Positions 7,148 to 7,898 of a stretch of 7,898 nucleotides of DNA are shown here, piece after piece. Within the stretch, counting starts at the first letter, position 1. Every line of letters begins with the position of its first letter. Origin of the DNA: DASSBG01 sp035703755 (GTDB lineage: Bacteria; Pseudomonadota; Gammaproteobacteria; Xanthomonadales; Rhodanobacteraceae). The stretch covers positions 1 to 7,898 of the forward strand of contig DASSXP010000332.1 of NCBI GenBank assembly GCA_035703755.1, given 5' to 3'. A program made the position numbers and the translations under genes. The notes beneath the pieces were generated by a model. The model was not told the origin of the DNA. It did not search any database and saw only the letters and a list, made by a program, of their open reading frames with translations.

Positions 7148-7898
7148 ATGCGCTTACTCGCCTTTGCTCTCCTTGCCCTTGCCGGCAGCGTCGCCCACGC
7201 CGCGAGCACGCCGCTCAAGGTGCCGCCACTCGATTATCACGAACGGACCCTCGCCAATGGCTTGCAGGTGATCTCGCTGGAAGATCACTCCAGCCCCAAC
7301 GTCAGTGTGCAGGTGTGGTACCACGTCGGCTCCAAGAATGATCCCGAGGGGCGCTCCGGCTTCGCGCACCTGTTCGAACACCTGATGTTCAAAAGCACCA
7401 AACACATGCCGGCCGAGGAAATGGACAAGCTGACCGAAGCGGTCGGCGGCATGAACAACGCCTCCACCGGCGGCGACATCACCAACTACTTCGAAGTGGT
7501 GCCGTCCAACCACTTGCAGCGGCTGCTGTGGGCCGAGGCTGACCGGCTGTCCAACCTCACCGTGGACGCCGACAACTTCCACTCCGAGCGCAAGGTGGTG
7601 GAAGAGGAATACCGCCAGCGCACCCTGGCCTCGCCCTATGGCCTGCTGTTCAACGCGATGGACCAGGACAGTTACCTGAAGCACCCGTACAAGCGGCCGA
7701 CCATCGGCAACATCGCCGAGCTGGAAGCCGCGTCGCTGGCCGATGTGGTGGCTTTCCACCAGACCTACTACCGGCCCGACAACGCCACCTTGATCGTCAC
7801 CGGTGATTTCGACCCCAAGCAGCTCCGTGCGTGGGTGGACGAGTACTTCGCCCCGATCACCCACCCGGACAGCGCGATTCCCCGCGTCACCATCGTCG
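7148..7898 (+). CDS. M16 family (insulinase/pitrilysin-like) zinc metallopeptidase, N-terminal 250 residues, cut by the window edge
   Basis: This is the start of an M16 peptidase, probably acting in the periplasm. Residues 1-18 form a signal peptide, with an Arg after Met, a hydrophobic core and AHA before a likely signal peptidase I cut. The mature part begins the peptidase domain at YHERTLANGLQVI, followed by WYHVGSKNDPEGRSGFAHLFEHLMF. This contains the inverted zinc motif HxxEH: His74, catalytic Glu77, His78. The third zinc ligand is expected among the glutamates of VVEEEYRQR (about 152-154). The stretch YYRPDNATLIVTGDF near 207-221 is also typical of the family. The ATG at 7148 is preceded by GGGA at a five-base spacing. 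Full-length relatives have a second, inactive M16 domain, and whether this one does cannot be seen. It shares direction with nagA but lies 176 bases away, beyond stem-loops, and is probably a separate unit. Its substrate is unknown. Confidence 0.93.
   Translation, partial: MRLLAFALLALAGSVAHAASTPLKVPPLDYHERTLANGLQVISLEDHSSPNVSVQVWYHVGSKNDPEGRSGFAHLFEHLMFKSTKHMPAEEMDKLTEAVGGMNNASTGGDITNYFEVVPSNHLQRLLWAEADRLSNLTVDADNFHSERKVVEEEYRQRTLASPYGLLFNAMDQDSYLKHPYKRPTIGNIAELEAASLADVVAFHQTYYRPDNATLIVTGDFDPKQLRAWVDEYFAPITHPDSAIPRVTIV

Noticed and set aside
7154..7864. Minus-strand open frame (236 codons) opposite the M16 peptidase gene
   Set aside because: It is antisense to a gene with a signal peptide and an intact HxxEH motif. 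The valine- and glycine-rich translation is a typical reverse-frame artefact.

Overview
The window is GC-rich, densely coded bacterial DNA. Its proteins look proteobacterial: Entner-Doudoroff enzymes that align well with the E. coli forms, a GntR/HutC regulator, a SIS-domain sugar-phosphate deaminase, and a periplasmic M16 peptidase. A SIS-type NagB-II with NagA and a GntR-type NagR is the arrangement I associate with Xanthomonas and related gammaproteobacteria. I infer a Xanthomonadales-like organism, but this is not proven by the window.

Left half, minus strand (1-3742): a glucose-6-phosphate catabolic cluster read right to left. It runs zwf (glucose-6-phosphate dehydrogenase), edd (6-phosphogluconate dehydratase), then eda (KDPG aldolase), which is cut by the left edge. 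Gaps are about 60-70 bases and no terminator is visible, so this is probably one operon. No 6-phosphogluconolactonase gene lies between zwf and edd.

Centre (3743-3857): a compact divergent control region of about 115 bases. It is clearly more AT-rich than its surroundings. It holds a 7-base tandem repeat, three TACCA/TGGTA elements, and a TTGACA promoter-like box facing the regulator.

Right half, plus strand (3858-6971): an N-acetylglucosamine catabolic cluster. It holds a GntR/HutC regulator (NagR-like), NagB-II (glucosamine-6-phosphate deaminase of the SIS family), and NagA (N-acetylglucosamine-6-phosphate deacetylase). Two GC-rich stem-loops sit between these genes. After nagA comes a 176-base gap with a REP-like palindrome. 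A secreted M16 zinc metallopeptidase gene follows and runs off the right edge.

Together the two arms make metabolic sense. NagA and NagB-II turn GlcNAc-6-P into fructose-6-P. After isomerisation to glucose-6-P (isomerase gene not seen here), Zwf, Edd and Eda take it to pyruvate and glyceraldehyde-3-P. I see no mobile element, CRISPR, tRNA or rRNA, and nothing I would call a new biological system. The points most worth a second look are the shared control region and the missing pgl.
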